From NCBI GenBank assembly GCA_016782885.1, contig JADHXQ010000011.1:1-64000 (forward strand): 64,000 nt of DNA, written 5' to 3'. Numbering within the stretch: position 1 is the stretch's first letter; each line of letters opens with the position of its first letter. This DNA comes from Phycisphaerae bacterium. GTDB lineage: Bacteria; Planctomycetota; Phycisphaerae; SM23-33. The notes under the pieces are model-generated. The model made no database searches. It saw nothing but the letters and a program-made list of their open reading frames with translations, and was not told the DNA's origin. Below, in pieces: positions 34,145-43,094 of this stretch. The position numbers were made by a program, and so were the translations under genes.

Positions 34145-34160
34145 CAGTTCGCTTTCCTTA

Positions 34161-35561
34161 CTAAAGTTTCCACCCGTTCTGGTAGTCGGGCGTTAGAAGC
34201 TTGTTGGCGGCGGGTGAGTTTGTGAACTTCATATTGGGTCCATCCCATTCCAGGTGCTTACCGGTGAGGACGGCCACACAGCCAAGCAGCACGATTTCGG
34301 TAAGCGGGACGGCGCAGTCGGGCCAGTGCTCTGAAGGTTTCTCCCCGCCGCAGACGGCCTGATACCATTCGCCATAGATTCCGCTGCGGCGTTTGAGAGT
34401 TTTGGGCGGAGGCGTGTAGGACTTCATCTTGGAATCGGGCAGGAGGCGGGGGATACCGCTGGCCCCACCGGCCATCATCACGCCCTTGGCGCCGACGTAG
34501 ATGATCCCGTCGTTGGGCATCCTCCGCCCGGTCTCGATCTGCACCGGGCGCGGTGGCATGAGTCCGCCGTCGTACCAGACGATCTTGACCGGGGGCATCT
34601 TCTCGCGGGCGGGGAACTCGTACGTGATGATCGACGCCAGAGGCCAGGACTCGCCCATCATCTTCGTCGACGATGCACTGACGGATGTCGGGTGTCCAAG
34701 TTTCAGCGCCCGCCGCGGAGTGTTCCAGTGGTGGCAGCCCATGTCGCCCAAGGCGCCCGTACCGAAATCGCACCATCCCCGGAAGTTCCACGGGTGATAG
34801 ACCGCCGGGTTATACGCGCCGGCCTTGACCTGCGCCATCTCGAGCGAACCAGCGGGCCACCCCCTGACGAACGGGCGCTTCGGAGCCGGCCCGAGCCACA
34901 TGTCCCAGTCGAACGTCTTGGGAATGGGGTCGCTGCCCTTGGGCCTGGCCATCCCGTGAGGCCAGAGCGGGCGGTTGGACCAGATATGCACCTCGGTGAC
35001 GTCGCCGACGATCCCGTCCCAGATCATCTCGCAGGTGCGGCAGCCGCTGTCGGTGGAAGCCGGCGCGGCGGTCATCTGGGTCATCACCCCGGCCTTGGCG
35101 GCCGCCTCGGCCAGCATCCGCCCCTCGGCGATCGTTCGCGTCAGCGGTTTTACGGTCAGACAGTGCTTGCCCGCCTTCATCGCCGCCATCGAGACAATCG
35201 CATGGGTGTGATCGGGAGTACCGCAGTAAACCGCGTCGATCTTGTCGCCTTCCTTGGCGAGCATTTCGCGGAAGTCGCGATACTTTCTGGCCTGGGGAAA
35301 CTTCTTCCAGGTTCGCGAGGCCATCACGTCGTCAACGTCGCAAAGAGCGGCGACGTGGAAACCGGCGGCGGCGCATTGCTGGATCTGCCCGTGCCCCACG
35401 CCGCCGATACCGACGCCTCCGATGTTTGGCTTGTCGCTCGGGGCGGTCTTGCCCTTCCCGCCGAGCACATGGCTGGGAACGATGGTTATCGTCGCCAGTG
35501 CTGCGGCGCCGCCGAGCACCTCTCGACGGGTGATTTTGGACGACCGGCTCTTGTTTGCCAT
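34161..35561 (-). CDS. Tat-exported Gfo/Idh/MocA family oxidoreductase (3), EKP changed to VKP
   Basis: 466 residues. The Tat signal ITRREVLGGAAALATITIV is followed by IGGVGIGGVGHGQIQ and AVYCGTPDHTHAIVSMAAMKAGKHCLTVKPLTRT; the acidic residue of the EKP motif is Val here. The C-terminal domain is long (to residue 466) with HHWNTPRRALKLGHP and PDCAVPLTEIVLLGCVAV, similar to planctomycete secreted dehydrogenases. Start ATG 35561 has GGAG nine bases upstream. It sits between the NanA-like gene and the large propeller gene in one minus-strand unit. Confidence 0.89.
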   Translation of the reverse strand: MANKSRSSKITRREVLGGAAALATITIVPSHVLGGKGKTAPSDKPNIGGVGIGGVGHGQIQQCAAAGFHVAALCDVDDVMASRTWKKFPQARKYRDFREMLAKEGDKIDAVYCGTPDHTHAIVSMAAMKAGKHCLTVKPLTRTIAEGRMLAEAAAKAGVMTQMTAAPASTDSGCRTCEMIWDGIVGDVTEVHIWSNRPLWPHGMARPKGSDPIPKTFDWDMWLGPAPKRPFVRGWPAGSLEMAQVKAGAYNPAVYHPWNFRGWCDFGTGALGDMGCHHWNTPRRALKLGHPTSVSASSTKMMGESWPLASIITYEFPAREKMPPVKIVWYDGGLMPPRPVQIETGRRMPNDGIIYVGAKGVMMAGGASGIPRLLPDSKMKSYTPPPKTLKRRSGIYGEWYQAVCGGEKPSEHWPDCAVPLTEIVLLGCVAVLTGKHLEWDGPNMKFTNSPAANKLLTPDYQNGWKL

Positions 35562-35582
35562 TTGCTTGTCTCCTCTGACGGA

Positions 35583-38500
35583 TTAAGGTTCTATATCGAA
35601 GCAGACTAGTGTTCCGTTGCTTTGTGCGACGAAGATTCGCCCGGACGCCATGGTTAGTCCGTCCCATACCGGCGGCGAATCCAGGAGTTTCTCGCCTCGT
35701 ATCTTCCCGGTCTTGCGATCGACGATGAGCAGTCTACCGCCTTTGCGGCCTTCCAGGGCGGTGTAGGGATCCTTCGGGGATATCTCGTCTGGCAGACCGG
35801 CCACCAGCAGTGCGTTCGAAGTTAGCAGCATAGCCTGGCCTCGCACGGGTATTTTGCTCCGCCATTTGAATTTCGGCCTGGTCGTTCGGTAACCGAGATA
35901 TGAAAACGCGGTCTTCTCGAACTGCGCGAGCGGTTCGCTTTTTTCCGGTAGTTCGGCTTCCATCAGCAGATATCCGCTTGTGACCTGGAAGGTTGAACTT
36001 CGGTGCATGCTGGCGGCCGCCCTGGCGGCGTAGATGCGACGATCGTCGTGTACGATATTGCTTCCGGTGATTTTGCAGGCCCCCACGAAAGCCCAACCGA
36101 AACGATTGAACATCGAGCCGTCAAGCATTCCACCGGTGGCCAACAGGAAGGGTCTTTGCGGCGCGGGTGATAAGGGTTTACCGGGAAAGAGCGGTTTGCT
36201 CTGCAAATAGACCGTTTTTCCGTCGCTGACCAGGATGTGATTGAGCGCTCCGTCAGCATCGTAGACCTGGTCTGAGTGTGGTATTGGCTTGTTGCTGTGC
36301 GAAGTGGTGATTCGGCGTTGCTTGCGTATTTCACCAGTGGCGGGGTCGAGGGCGAATGCGTACATGCCTCCGTCGAGGTACGACGATCGCCCGGCGACGA
36401 AGCAAACCAGATCCTCGCAGACCAGAACGCTGCCATGCACCGGCCAGGACGACTCGATCTGACCGCGGGCGAGTATCAGATTCACCGCCGGTGCAGCGCG
36501 GAATCGCCAGGCGAGCTGTCCGTCTTTTGCGCGCAGGCAATAGACGTGCCCGTCGGAGGAACCGAAGAGGAGACGGCCTTTGTTGAATGTCGGGGCGCTA
36601 TCGATCGGCCCGGAGGCGGTGAAACTCCAGATTTCTTTACCGTCGGCGGCGTTGAGCGCGAGTATTCGATGTGTGTTTTTGCAGTTGACAAACACCGTCC
36701 GGCCAACGCAGATCGCCTGGCCGATCGCGTCGTGAAGATCGATTTTCCACGCCCTGTTAAGTGCGTCGACCGGTTGTGCGGCGTAGCCTTGCCTGCGAGG
36801 GTTTTTGCGGTGCATAGGCCAGTCGTGGGCGCCTGCCGGTGCGGCTTGGGCTTTTTGATGGGCGGGCCCTTTGGCCAGTCTCGGCGAGGTCTCCGGCGTC
36901 AGGTCCGCCCCGGTGGACAGAGCCAGCAGTCCGCCGACCTTGATGCGAATGTGACACGCGCACGGATCCGGCGGCACATACAGCATCCCGTTGGCCGGAA
37001 CGATGCCGAATCGGCATTCTCCCCGCAGCCAGTGGTTGACGGAAATTTCACCGGTTTTCAGATATGCCAGTTCCGTTCCGCGTCGTCCTGAGAGTACGAA
37101 ACGTTCGGTCGCGTTGTTGCGGTAGCAGCGATGATGATGCCCGATGTTGAAAATCGTTCGCGTGTCGAGTCGTTTTTCGATCTCACCGGTTTTTGGATTT
37201 ATCGCCAGCATCGCGTATTTGATGTCATCGGGATTTACCGGATCGGCGCCCCTCATTTTGCTCTCGATGTGTTCGTGAGCCCAGAGTTTTCCGCCGATCA
37301 GGAATACGTCCGCGTGGATGCCCCATGCGAAGGAGCCTATCCGGCGGTTGAGCGACCAAAGCGGTTTGCCCGTTTTCGCGTCGCAGGCGTACAGGTCGCA
37401 TGGAATGGTGTGGAAGGTGTTTCGCAGTTTGCCTACCGGCTGGGCCACATACAGGCGTTCGTCGTCGGCAAGCACCGTGCAGTTATCGCTCATGTTCACC
37501 CCGAGCATCATACGATGCGTGGGATGCTCGCCTCGCGGATGGGACCACAGGCGTTTACCGTCTTGCAGCGCGTAAGAGACGATTTCGGTTTTTGTAATCG
37601 CGAACACATTCTTCGAGCGGACTGTAAGCTCCAGGTGGGTTCTGGTTCCCACCGCGTCGTAACGCCCGGCAAGTGCGTCAAGCCACGGCGAAGCCCATAG
37701 CTTCCGGCCCGACTGCGGATCGATAACCACGATCTTCTTCCTGAGCCCCGGCGAGGGGGGCTTTTTTCCGCGGGTTGGCCTGATGGGTTGCGCCGCGGGC
37801 CTGTCATGAACCGCCAGAATCAGTTTGCCATCGGCCAGGAGCAGTTCGTCTGCGTAATCAGTTCCCTCCAGGACCTTGATCGCCATTCCGGTCCGCGCAT
37901 CGAGAACCGAGACCGGGGCGTTGAATCCCATCGTAACGTAGAGCCTGTCGCCGTCGACAACCATCCGTTTGGGCAGTTGGATCGGCTGGGCGAACCGGAC
38001 GTTCTGCCTCACGCCCCAACTTTTCCAGCCCCAGTTCTTTATGGGCTTCTTCCAGAGCAACAATCCGTTAAACGCGTCCCGTGCGATCAGGGAGAACTTT
38101 CCGCCGATGTATGGATGAAATGTGGACGGCGGCGATTCGTCGACAATCGCAAACAGGCGCCCTCCGCCGCTGACCATGGCGCTGGTGGCTAGAACCTCGT
38201 CGTGATGGCGAGAGTGCTTCGGCGCCGCGACCCAGCGAAGAGCCTCGGGCCGACCGACGCGAGTGTCCTTCGATACGGCGTTACCGTCCGCCGAGTGCAG
38301 AAAATGAGTCCACTCGTCCATATCCGCGGGCCACGGCTTGACGGTTTTCGCCCATCGCCCGCTTTTCTTGATGCAGACCGCGCCAAGCGGACAAAGCACG
38401 CGCATAATCTCGCCGATCGGAACGTTCGCCGATCCGTCGGAGACCACCAGATTAACCAGATTGTCCGCATACGGAAGGCGTTTGGACGTCCAGTGCATCA

Positions 38501-38792
38501 CCGACACGCGGCCATACAGACCCTTGGCATGGAGATAATCTCGCGCCTTGGCGACGTTCGCTTCATCGGCGTCCAAACCGTGAACGAGATATCGATCGCC
38601 GGTTTTGAGTTGAGCGGTAAGCGTTCCATCTCCGCAACCCAAATGAACGATCAGCCCGCCGGGCGTCTTGGCAGCGGCGAGTATGCTCTCGGCATCATCG
38701 GCGCCCCGAGCGGGGCGTGCTGACAGCAAAATCGCACTACCCCAGATAACAACCACCACTAAAACAGCTTTACTAATGCCCGGAAATTTCAT
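35583..38792 (-). CDS. Methyltransferase-fold / PQQ-like beta-propeller fusion protein
   Basis: 1069 residues, exported (signal peptide VVVVIWGSAILLSARPARG). Residues about 40-160 are a class I methyltransferase-like domain with motif I VHLGCGDGTLTAQL and the later DLVVSDGSANVPIGEIMRVLCPLGAVCIKK. Two PQQ-type propeller blocks follow, about 200-650 and 700-1069, with blade motifs such as LYVTMGFNAPVSVLDARTG, VVIDPQSGRKLWASPWL, ADGKEIWSFTASGPIDSAPTF and RLLFGSSDGHVYCLRAKDGQL. No quinone ligand set is identifiable. The start at ATG 38792 is chosen because the signal peptide begins there. It heads the minus-strand operon with the oxidoreductase and aldolase. Confidence 0.85.
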   Translation of the reverse strand: MKFPGISKAVLVVVVIWGSAILLSARPARGADDAESILAAAKTPGGLIVHLGCGDGTLTAQLKTGDRYLVHGLDADEANVAKARDYLHAKGLYGRVSVMHWTSKRLPYADNLVNLVVSDGSANVPIGEIMRVLCPLGAVCIKKSGRWAKTVKPWPADMDEWTHFLHSADGNAVSKDTRVGRPEALRWVAAPKHSRHHDEVLATSAMVSGGGRLFAIVDESPPSTFHPYIGGKFSLIARDAFNGLLLWKKPIKNWGWKSWGVRQNVRFAQPIQLPKRMVVDGDRLYVTMGFNAPVSVLDARTGMAIKVLEGTDYADELLLADGKLILAVHDRPAAQPIRPTRGKKPPSPGLRKKIVVIDPQSGRKLWASPWLDALAGRYDAVGTRTHLELTVRSKNVFAITKTEIVSYALQDGKRLWSHPRGEHPTHRMMLGVNMSDNCTVLADDERLYVAQPVGKLRNTFHTIPCDLYACDAKTGKPLWSLNRRIGSFAWGIHADVFLIGGKLWAHEHIESKMRGADPVNPDDIKYAMLAINPKTGEIEKRLDTRTIFNIGHHHRCYRNNATERFVLSGRRGTELAYLKTGEISVNHWLRGECRFGIVPANGMLYVPPDPCACHIRIKVGGLLALSTGADLTPETSPRLAKGPAHQKAQAAPAGAHDWPMHRKNPRRQGYAAQPVDALNRAWKIDLHDAIGQAICVGRTVFVNCKNTHRILALNAADGKEIWSFTASGPIDSAPTFNKGRLLFGSSDGHVYCLRAKDGQLAWRFRAAPAVNLILARGQIESSWPVHGSVLVCEDLVCFVAGRSSYLDGGMYAFALDPATGEIRKQRRITTSHSNKPIPHSDQVYDADGALNHILVSDGKTVYLQSKPLFPGKPLSPAPQRPFLLATGGMLDGSMFNRFGWAFVGACKITGSNIVHDDRRIYAARAAASMHRSSTFQVTSGYLLMEAELPEKSEPLAQFEKTAFSYLGYRTTRPKFKWRSKIPVRGQAMLLTSNALLVAGLPDEISPKDPYTALEGRKGGRLLIVDRKTGKIRGEKLLDSPPVWDGLTMASGRIFVAQSNGTLVCFDIEP

Positions 38793-38834
38793 AGCAGTGA
38801 TTGTATCCAACACGCCGTCCCAAACAAGCGTTAA

Positions 38835-38896
38835 GGGACGCCGAGTTGCGTTTGGGGCTTACAGCGGCATTCAATTAGCAAATGAGGTGGCGTCCC
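38835..38896. repeat. Inverted repeat with GGGACGCC/GGCGTCCC ends
   Basis: An eight-base perfect inverted repeat (38835-38842 and 38889-38896) around a 46-base core, in the 271-base gap between a minus-strand and a plus-strand gene. The GGTGGCGTCCC form resembles REP/MITE elements associated with Y1-type transposases. No transposase is present. Confidence 0.4.
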
Positions 38897-39063
38897 CAGC
38901 CCTCCGGTCGAGCCGGTTGTTTTTCTCCTGCTCGAAATCATGACAAAAAAAGTATTCGGATTGGACTCAATTGCCCTGGTTCCGGAGGCTCGGCTTGCAG
39001 AACTCCCCCCGGGCTTCTATCATTCGGACTCACCACGTGCGAACTGACAGCGAGGAAAAACTG

Positions 39064-40224
39064 ATGTTCGACAAAAGCATAGAATTGTTTCCCATAAAGC
39101 AAGAGACCGCGTACCTGGCTAATTGCGGTAACGCGCCGCTGTACAGTCACGGCGCCGACGAGATCGCAGCGTTCTCCAGCGCGCGGACCCTAACCGGCAG
39201 CGGGCCCGTGGCGGCCTACGGGCAGATACTCTCTTCGCTCAAGAGATCGCTGGCCGATCTGACCGGAGCGGAGAGCGAGAATTTCTCGTTCATGAAGAAT
39301 ACGGCTGAGGCGATGAGCCTTATCGCCAACGGATACCCCCTGTCCGAGGGCGACGAGATAATCAGCTACGTACATGAGTATCCGTCCAATCACTATCCCT
39401 GGCTCGTCCAGCAGCGCAGGGGCGCCAGGCTGGTGCTCCTGGACGATACCGATCCAATCGGCGACCTGGCACCGGGCAGGCCCAGGGGCTGGTCGATGGA
39501 CGACCTCGAGCGGGCGGCCACCGACCGGACGCGCATCGTGGCGATAAGCCACGTGCAGTTCACCAGCGGATTCGCCGCGAATCTCGCGGAGGTCGGAGAG
39601 TTCTGCGATCAGCGCGGTATCGACCTGGTAGTCGACGTTGCTCAAAGCCTGGGCGCCCTTCCGGTCCGCCCGGAGGAGTGGCACATATCGGCGATGGCGG
39701 GATCGGGCTGGAAGTGGCTGCTCGGACCGGTTGGATCGGGCATCATGTACACCTCGCCGGAGTTCCGCGCAAAGCTCGACATGGTCATTACCGGGGCGAA
39801 TATCGTCGTGCAGGGGACCGACTATCTCGATCACACCTGGAACCTTCTCGAAGACGGGCGGAAATTCGAGTACAGCACGGTCCAGTTGAGCTACGCGGCC
39901 GCCCTGGGCAGATCCATATCCGAAGTCTTCTGCAAGTACGACCCGCAAGACGTGCGCGATGAAATCTTCCGCCTCCAGGACGTCTTCCTCAGCCGCGTCG
40001 ACACGAAGCGATACCGCCCGGTGCTGTTCGCCCCGGAGCATCGCTCGGGCATTCTGGCGATCGTAACCGAAGGCGACCTCTCCGAAATCGTCGCAAAACT
40101 CGCAGCCGACGGGATATGCGTCTCGGCCCGCGGGGGGTATCTGCGCATCGCGCCCCACTTCTACAATGATGACGATGAGATGATCCGAGCGGCCGACGCC
40201 TTGGGCTCCCTGCCGCAATCCTGA
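39064..40224 (+). CDS. Class V aminotransferase / cysteine desulfurase-like PLP enzyme
   Basis: 386 residues of the fold-type I PLP family. FSFMKNTAEAMSLIANGYPLSEGDEI is the early cofactor-phosphate region. IDLVVDVAQSLGALPV carries the Asp that contacts the pyridine nitrogen. The likely Schiff-base Lys217 lies in GSGWKWLLGPVGSGIMY. The catalytic Cys loop of IscS-type desulfurases is absent, so it may be a kynureninase-like or isopenicillin-epimerase-like aminotransferase. Start ATG 39064 has GAGGA seven bases upstream. The gene stands alone. Confidence 0.87.
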   Translation: MFDKSIELFPIKQETAYLANCGNAPLYSHGADEIAAFSSARTLTGSGPVAAYGQILSSLKRSLADLTGAESENFSFMKNTAEAMSLIANGYPLSEGDEIISYVHEYPSNHYPWLVQQRRGARLVLLDDTDPIGDLAPGRPRGWSMDDLERAATDRTRIVAISHVQFTSGFAANLAEVGEFCDQRGIDLVVDVAQSLGALPVRPEEWHISAMAGSGWKWLLGPVGSGIMYTSPEFRAKLDMVITGANIVVQGTDYLDHTWNLLEDGRKFEYSTVQLSYAAALGRSISEVFCKYDPQDVRDEIFRLQDVFLSRVDTKRYRPVLFAPEHRSGILAIVTEGDLSEIVAKLAADGICVSARGGYLRIAPHFYNDDDEMIRAADALGSLPQS

Positions 40225-40329
40225 TATACTCCAGCAACCGACCGCAACGATTCATCATCCGGGTTTCTCACGATTCTTGCGAGAAAACAGCCGACGATGC
40301 GTTATAAGTGGTGTCTGGAAGTGCGTTTT

Positions 40330-41514
40330 ATGAACAGAACTAATTCGATGATCCTTGCCGCGGTGATGCTTTTCGCCTCTCTGTGCGCGCAATTCGCCGC
40401 GGGCGCGGACCTGTGCACCAGCGCGGTCGATCCGTACGACATCGTCTCGGAGAAGGCGCGTTTCTACGCATCAGCCGGCAAGGACAACGAACTGTCGGCC
40501 ACCGAGTTCGCAGCAATCCAGATCGGACCGACCGGTTTCAGGCGAAAGTTCGACAAGTGGTCGGAAATGCTGAAGTTCGACAGGGACGGAAACAAATCGC
40601 TCGACTGGCTGGAGGCGGGCGCATATCGCTTTGAAATGCGAAAGATGGTCCTCGCCGGTTACGACGCCAACAAGGACGGTAAGCTCGGCGGACCGGAGCG
40701 TCAGTCGGCCTGCAAGGCTCTCGCATCGGGCAAGATCCGTTTCCCGGTCAAACGGTCCGCTCCCCCCCCGCCATCGCCGCACCGTCCGAAGGACCACAAG
40801 AAACCAAACCACAAGCCGCCGAGCGGTAAACCCGACAAACACCATGACACCAGGTCACGCGAGTCCGCCCAAGCCGCCGACAAGGAAGCTCGACTCCGCG
40901 AGGCCAGGCGGAGGCATGAGGAACACCAGGCCAGGCGGGATATCGAAAAGTTCGACAGCAACAAGGACGGCAGGCTCGACAAAAAGGAGAACGCTGAACG
41001 CGACAAGTACAATACCGAATCGCAGAAGCGGCAGTACGAGGGAAAGAAACGCTACAGCGAGTTGCTAAAGAAGTACGACAGGAACGGCGACGGAAGGCTG
41101 GACGACGGGGAGAAGGCTGCCGCCAAAGAATCCTACCGCCAGGAGGCCATGAAGCGAGCAGCCGCGGCAAGGGAGGCTTCCAAGAAGAAGATAGAGGAGT
41201 ATCACCGCCGCAAAGAGGTCGAGAAATACGACAAGAACAAGGACGGCAGGCTCGACGAAGAGGAATCCGCCGCACTTAACGAAGCTCGCGCCGAACAGAA
41301 AAGACGCAAGGAGGAATTCTACAGGAAGTATGACTCCAACCGCGACGGGAAGATAAGCAGCGAGGAAAAAAATGTATACCTGCAGGAGTTGAAGAAGCGG
41401 AAAGAAGACCAGGACAGGGACAAGAGGAAGGGAAAAAAGGACAAGGGCAAGAAGGATCCATCCAAACGCAAACCGCCCAAGTCACCCAAGAAGCACTCCA
41501 GGAAAGACCGCTAA
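40330..41514 (+). CDS. Secreted protein with six EF-hand calcium-binding loops
   Basis: 394 residues with a signal peptide (MILAAVMLFASLCAQFAAGA). Six loops match the EF-hand DxDxDG pattern: about residues 84 (DRDGNKSLDWLE), 112 (DANKDGKLGGPE), 209 (DSNKDGRLDKKE), 250 (DRNGDGRLDDGE), 301 (DKNKDGRLDEEE) and 335 (DSNRDGKISSEE). Loops 3-6 are separated by charged, probably coiled-coil helices rich in Lys, Arg and Glu. A Pro/His/Lys-rich stretch (residues about 145-180) links the two halves, and the C-terminus is a basic tail. Matrix or calcium-dependent adhesion is plausible. Start ATG 40330 fits the signal peptide. Confidence 0.86.
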   Translation: MNRTNSMILAAVMLFASLCAQFAAGADLCTSAVDPYDIVSEKARFYASAGKDNELSATEFAAIQIGPTGFRRKFDKWSEMLKFDRDGNKSLDWLEAGAYRFEMRKMVLAGYDANKDGKLGGPERQSACKALASGKIRFPVKRSAPPPPSPHRPKDHKKPNHKPPSGKPDKHHDTRSRESAQAADKEARLREARRRHEEHQARRDIEKFDSNKDGRLDKKENAERDKYNTESQKRQYEGKKRYSELLKKYDRNGDGRLDDGEKAAAKESYRQEAMKRAAAAREASKKKIEEYHRRKEVEKYDKNKDGRLDEEESAALNEARAEQKRRKEEFYRKYDSNRDGKISSEEKNVYLQELKKRKEDQDRDKRKGKKDKGKKDPSKRKPPKSPKKHSRKDR

Positions 41515-41647
41515 CCTCCCCGGATGGCGGATTCACATCGTAAACTTCCGCGCCACCAAAGGAATTCCACGGAAAGTAGTCAAGAGCGGTTGCTCCGTAT
41601 CCGATCAGATGTCAGGAGGATACACAAAACAGTAACGGAGCAAGTTC

Positions 41648-42043
41648 ATGACAGCCATCGACGCGGTTGAAACCACCCGCGAGCAGACTCAGGAAATCAT
41701 AGCTATCTCGCAACATGAGCGAATCATGGACGCCGCAAGACTCATGCACGAAAACCGCGTTGGTTGCCTCATCGTCGCCGCGGATACCAATGACGAAACG
41801 ATGGTGGGCGTAATAACCGAACGGGATATTCTCGGATGGATATCCAATGCCTCTCCCGAAACCTATTTCCAGCAGGTCCGAGAGATCATGACCACGAACG
41901 TTATTTCCTGCCGGCCGGACACGTCCGCCGGCGAGAGCCTCGAGCAGATGAAACGATTCCACATACGCCATATGCCCATCGTTGAGGACGGAAAGGCCGT
42001 AGGGATACTCTCGGTGCGAGATCTGCTCGAACAGCACCTTTAG
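41648..42043 (+). CDS. Tandem CBS-domain protein
   Basis: 131 residues consisting of two CBS motifs: IIAISQHERIMDAARLMHENRVGCLIVAAD...VGVITERDIL, and MTTNVISCRPDTSAGESLEQMKRFHIRHMPIVEDGKAVGILSVRDLL. Such pairs bind adenine nucleotides and regulate partner enzymes or channels. Start ATG 41648 has GGAG seven bases upstream. No partner is encoded next to it. Well formed and of normal length. Confidence 0.9.
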   Translation: MTAIDAVETTREQTQEIIAISQHERIMDAARLMHENRVGCLIVAADTNDETMVGVITERDILGWISNASPETYFQQVREIMTTNVISCRPDTSAGESLEQMKRFHIRHMPIVEDGKAVGILSVRDLLEQHL

Positions 42044-42341
42044 CCCGGACATCTCACGAAGTTCTCCGCAACTCCGGGGCGCCGAGGGGGAACTGTTCCC
42101 GGGCATGCTCGCGATAGTCACGGTGCATTGGGAAGACCGCGAAGCTTCTGGATTATCGTCTCGAATCTGCCGGCTTTGCCAGGGCGGTCAGCTACTCGGA
42201 AGCAGGCTTGACGGGCTTTGAGTGGGGCTATAGACTCATGCGCATGAAGCTATCAACCCAATAATGTTTCATCCTGCGGGAGGGGGTGTTTCTCGTCGCG
42301 TTTTTTTTGAGGTTTTTTTGAAGTTCCTGAAAGGTTCCTTC
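42044..42341. other. Leader region of the nagB-nagA operon
   Basis: About 300 bases with no gene seen. It contains T-rich tracts (TTTTTTTTGA, TTTTTTTG) close to the nagB start and the palindrome ATGCGCAT near 42238. It must carry the promoter of the amino-sugar genes; no riboswitch was recognised. Confidence 0.4.
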
Positions 42342-43094
42342 ATGCGGAAGGTCGCATACAAAACGAAGGCGGAGATGGGCGCCGCCGTAGCCCGGATGGC
42401 GATTGTGGAAATCTCGACAGCTCTGGACAGGGCGTCAGCAGCTTCGGTTATCCTGGCTACCGGGGCGAGCCAGTTTGAAACCCTCGATGGCCTCGCCAAC
42501 TCGCAGGCAGTCGACTGGTCCCGCGTCACGATGTTCCATCTCGATGAGTACATTGGCCTGGGCGAATCACATCGGGCCGGCTTCCGGAGATACTTGAAAG
42601 AGCGGTTCGCCGACCGTGTCGGAACCTTGAAGGCCGCGCATTTCGTTAATGGCAACGCACCAGACGCCAGCGCTGAATGCCGGCGTCTGGGGGAACTTAT
42701 CCGGATGAATCCTGTTGATGTCGCGCTGGTGGGGATCGGCGAAAATGGGCATCTGGCATTCAACGATCCGCCGGCCGATTTCGATACCGAAGATCCATAT
42801 CTCGTTGTGGAACTCGACGAGGCCTGCCGGGCCCAGCAGCTCGGTGAGGGATGGTTCGAGACGATCGAGGATGTTCCGCACCGGGCAATCTCGATGAGCA
42901 TACGGCAGATCATGAAGTCTCGCGTGATTCTTGTCTCCGTCCCCGACAAGCGTAAAGCCCGCGCGGTCGCCGATGCGCTGGAAGGTCCCGTAAGCAATAC
43001 GGTCCCGGCCTCGGTTCTCCAGCAGCACCCCTGCTGCACGGTTTTCATGGACACCCCCGCCGCGAGCCTGCTGACCGAATACGAGAAGGAATGA
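42342..43094 (+). CDS. nagB: Glucosamine-6-phosphate deaminase
   Basis: 250-residue enzyme that converts glucosamine-6-phosphate to fructose-6-phosphate and ammonia. The active-site sequences FHLDEYIGL and GIGENGHLAFNDPP are intact, and FDTEDPY is followed by the C-terminal ISMSIRQIMKSRVILV and NTVPASVLQQHP. ATG 42342 has AAGG seven bases upstream; longer in-frame starts lie in the T-rich leader and are unlikely. It overlaps nagA by four bases. Length is normal for NagB. The pair suggests use of GlcNAc from chitin or peptidoglycan. Confidence 0.93.
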   Translation: MRKVAYKTKAEMGAAVARMAIVEISTALDRASAASVILATGASQFETLDGLANSQAVDWSRVTMFHLDEYIGLGESHRAGFRRYLKERFADRVGTLKAAHFVNGNAPDASAECRRLGELIRMNPVDVALVGIGENGHLAFNDPPADFDTEDPYLVVELDEACRAQQLGEGWFETIEDVPHRAISMSIRQIMKSRVILVSVPDKRKARAVADALEGPVSNTVPASVLQQHPCCTVFMDTPAASLLTEYEKE

